This document shows, piece by piece, positions 60,645 to 62,370 of a stretch of DNA of 62,370 nt (positions are counted from its first letter, which is position 1; each line of letters begins with the position of its first letter). The stretch comes from Promethearchaeota archaeon (GTDB lineage: Archaea; Asgardarchaeota; Lokiarchaeia; Sigynarchaeales; SOKP01), in NCBI GenBank assembly GCA_013375495.1, contig JABXKC010000022.1, forward strand, positions 1-62,370. The letters are read 5' to 3'. Below the pieces are notes generated by a model. The model searched no databases and was not told the origin of the DNA. It saw only the letters and a program-made list of their open reading frames with translations. A program made the position numbers and the translations under genes.

Positions 60645-62370
60645 TTGTCTGAAAATCAGACCAAGGATAATGAAAACGCTGAGAAATCAGTTGTTGGTGT
60701 ATTTGTGTGTCGCTGAGGTATTAATATCGCTGGAATACTAGATGTACCGAAAATCGTCGAAGAACTCAATAAATTGGAAGGCGTTAAAGCATATGAGTAT
60801 CTCTCTATGTGAACCGAGGGGGGTTCAGAGTATATTAAAGAGCAAATCATAGAATTTAGACTTGAAAGAATCGTTGTAGCTGCTTGTACTCCAAAAACCC
60901 ATCAACCCGTCTTTCACGCAATTTTATCAGAAGCTAATATCCCTCCAAGATATTTAGAATTTGTAAACATTAGAGAACATTGTAGCTTTGTTCATCAAGC
61001 TCTAGAAGTAAGAGAAAAAGCCGTCCAAAAAGCTATTGAACTTATAAGAGCTGGAATAGCACGAGCACGACTATTAGAAGACGTGCCTACCAAAACCGTC
61101 CCTGTAAAACCTGCAGCTTTAGTAGTAGGTGGAGGTATTGCGGGGTTGTCAACTGCTATAGATTTAGGAGACAATGGATTTAAAGTGTACTTAGTTGAAA
61201 AAAACACTACTATTGGCGGGAGAATGAGTCAATTAGATAGAACTTTCCCAACAGACGATTGTTCTATATGAATTCTCGGTCCTAAGATGTTGGAGGCAAA
61301 TCGTCATCCAAACATAGAAATTTTATCTTCTTCAGAAGTCGTTCAGCTCGATGGATATATAGGAAACTTCAGAGCTAAAGTTAAAAGGAATTCCAAGTTC
61401 GTAAGTGAAACTAAATGTACTGGATGCGGTGCTTGCACTGAAGTGTGCCCAATTTTCATCCCTAACTACTTTGACGAAGGATTATCTGCAAGAAAGTGTA
61501 TTGACATTGCTTTTGCTCAAGCAGTTCCCGCGATTTATGACATAAATCGAGAGACTTGCGTAGAATGTTTTGCTTGTGTTGAATCATGCGAAGAAGATGC
61601 AATCGACTTTAGCATACAAGACGAATACTTAGATATTGAAATTGGAACTATTATAGTAGCAACGGGTTGGGACCTCTACCAAGGACCAGATTATGGATAT
61701 GGGACATACGAGAATGTAATCAACCAAATTCAACTGGAAAGAATACTGGCGCCTAATGGACCTACTTTTGGACATTTAAAACGACCTTCTGATAGAAAAC
61801 GCCCTACTAAGATATTGTTTATCAATTGTGTAGGGAGTAGAGACGTAAAGAAAAACGCGTGGTGCTCGGTAATATGCTGCAATTTATCTCTGAAGAACTC
61901 TAAATTAATTAAATCAGAGTATCCTGATTCAGATATTATGGTTACATATATTGACATGAGATGTGCGGGGAAAGATTACGAAGAATATTATAGACGCTCA
62001 AGAGAAGCAGGTATAGTGTTTGCTAAAGGATTGGTTGGAGATATCCAAGAAGATCCGATAACAAAGAATTTAATAGTACAATTTGAACCTGTAGGTACCG
62101 ATTCTGTTGTTACAATGGAAGTTCACATGGTTGTGCTTTCGCCTGCATCGCTCCCATCAAAAGGTACAGTAGAAATAGCGAAAGTCATTAACATGGAGAA
62201 AAGTCCCGACGGGTTTTTAAAGGAATATCACCCTCGATTAGATCCAATTAGTACAAAAACCATGGGTATCTATATTGCAGGTTCGGCTCAAGGACAGAAA
62301 GAAATCGACAAAGCCGTAAGTCAAGCGAGAGGTGCTGCGTCTGCTGCTAGTATACCTATGGGCAGAGGTG
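60645..62370 (+). CDS. hdrA: HdrA (CoB-CoM heterodisulfide reductase A-like) with three in-frame UGA selenocysteine codons, partial
   Basis: Start TTG 60645 behind GGTG; 575 codons to the window edge. TGA occurs in frame at 60714 (residue 24, V-C-R-U-G), 60810 (residue 56, L-S-M-U-T) and 61269 (residue 209, C-S-I-U-I-L-G). Cysteine occupies these places in ordinary HdrA (C-H-C-G, Y-M-C-S, C-S-I-C-I-L), so all three are read as Sec. The FAD motif is V-V-G-G-G-I-A-G-L-S near 161-170; ferredoxin clusters follow (C-T-G-C-G-A-C-T-E-V-C-P and C-V-E-C-F-A-C-V-E-S-C). HdrA carries FAD and clusters for flavin-based electron bifurcation between ferredoxin and a disulfide or hydrogenase partner. Reading TGA as stop would break the gene three times. 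Confidence 0.93.

Noticed and set aside
60645..61270. hdrA as a pseudogene with three nonsense mutations
   Set aside because: All three changes are TGA, each at a position where cysteine is expected, with no other stops or frameshifts, and two other genes in the window show the same pattern.
1..62370. CRISPR arrays, rRNA, tRNA, IS elements, prophage
   Set aside because: No spaced direct repeats, transposase-type proteins, integrases or RNA-gene folds were seen on either strand by eye.

Overview
The window looks like a piece of an Asgard archaeal chromosome, most likely of the Lokiarchaeia type. That assignment is inferred from gene content; there is no rRNA or other marker here. Supporting signs are low G+C, archaeal TATA-like promoters, TTG/GTG starts behind GGTG/GGAG ribosome sites, HdrA and tungsten aldehyde oxidoreductases, and three genes that only make sense if UGA is read as selenocysteine. 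One of those has a 3' hairpin laid out like a eukaryotic SECIS. No tRNA, rRNA, CRISPR array, IS element or prophage was seen.

Left end (1-18.3 kb): a lysine-fermentation set is split around a histidine operon. On the minus strand, kamA, kamB, kamD and kamE (lysine 2,3- and 5,6-aminomutases) are followed by kdd. On the plus strand comes hisIE-hisG-hisD-hisC-hisB-hisH-hisAF. kce and kal then complete the lysine route to acetoacetate and crotonyl-CoA. The most striking observation is just upstream of the his operon: a 25-codon reading frame (7515-7592) ends in six consecutive histidine codons, one lysine codon and a stop. It is followed by two mutually exclusive RNA pairings, one of which would mask the hisIE ribosome site. 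This has the form of a histidine leader-peptide attenuator, a device known from enteric bacteria and, as far as I know, not described in archaea.

Middle (18.6-40.3 kb): a Cys-rich zinc-ribbon protein, a large coiled-coil protein, two short-chain dehydrogenases (one resembling eukaryotic 3-ketodihydrosphingosine reductase) flanking a small membrane protein, and a frame with tandem UGA codons. Then come methyltransferases, a NAD-kinase-like protein, an aldehyde:ferredoxin oxidoreductase beside an iron alcohol dehydrogenase, two 3-hydroxyacyl-CoA dehydrogenases, a peroxiredoxin-like selenoprotein, a frameshifted HEPN/MNT pair, a ThDP enzyme, a cyclophilin-like protein and a metallo-beta-lactamase. 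Two separate decayed C-termini of uroporphyrinogen-decarboxylase-type methyltransferases lie at 5.1 and 38.5 kb.

Right end (40.3-62.4 kb): a second peroxiredoxin-like selenoprotein, an acyl-CoA synthetase with a duplicated tail, transporters, an anaerobic sulfatase-maturase-like radical SAM protein, a large SNF2/RapA-type helicase, and a redox block. The redox block holds NfnA/NfnB, a HdrC-GltD-HdrB fusion, an aldehyde oxidoreductase with its ferredoxin subunit, and HdrA with three in-frame UGA codons cut by the window edge. Together the genes suggest an anaerobic, amino-acid- and fatty-acid-fermenting, syntrophic-type lifestyle in which electrons pass between ferredoxin, NAD(P)H and thiol/disulfide carriers.
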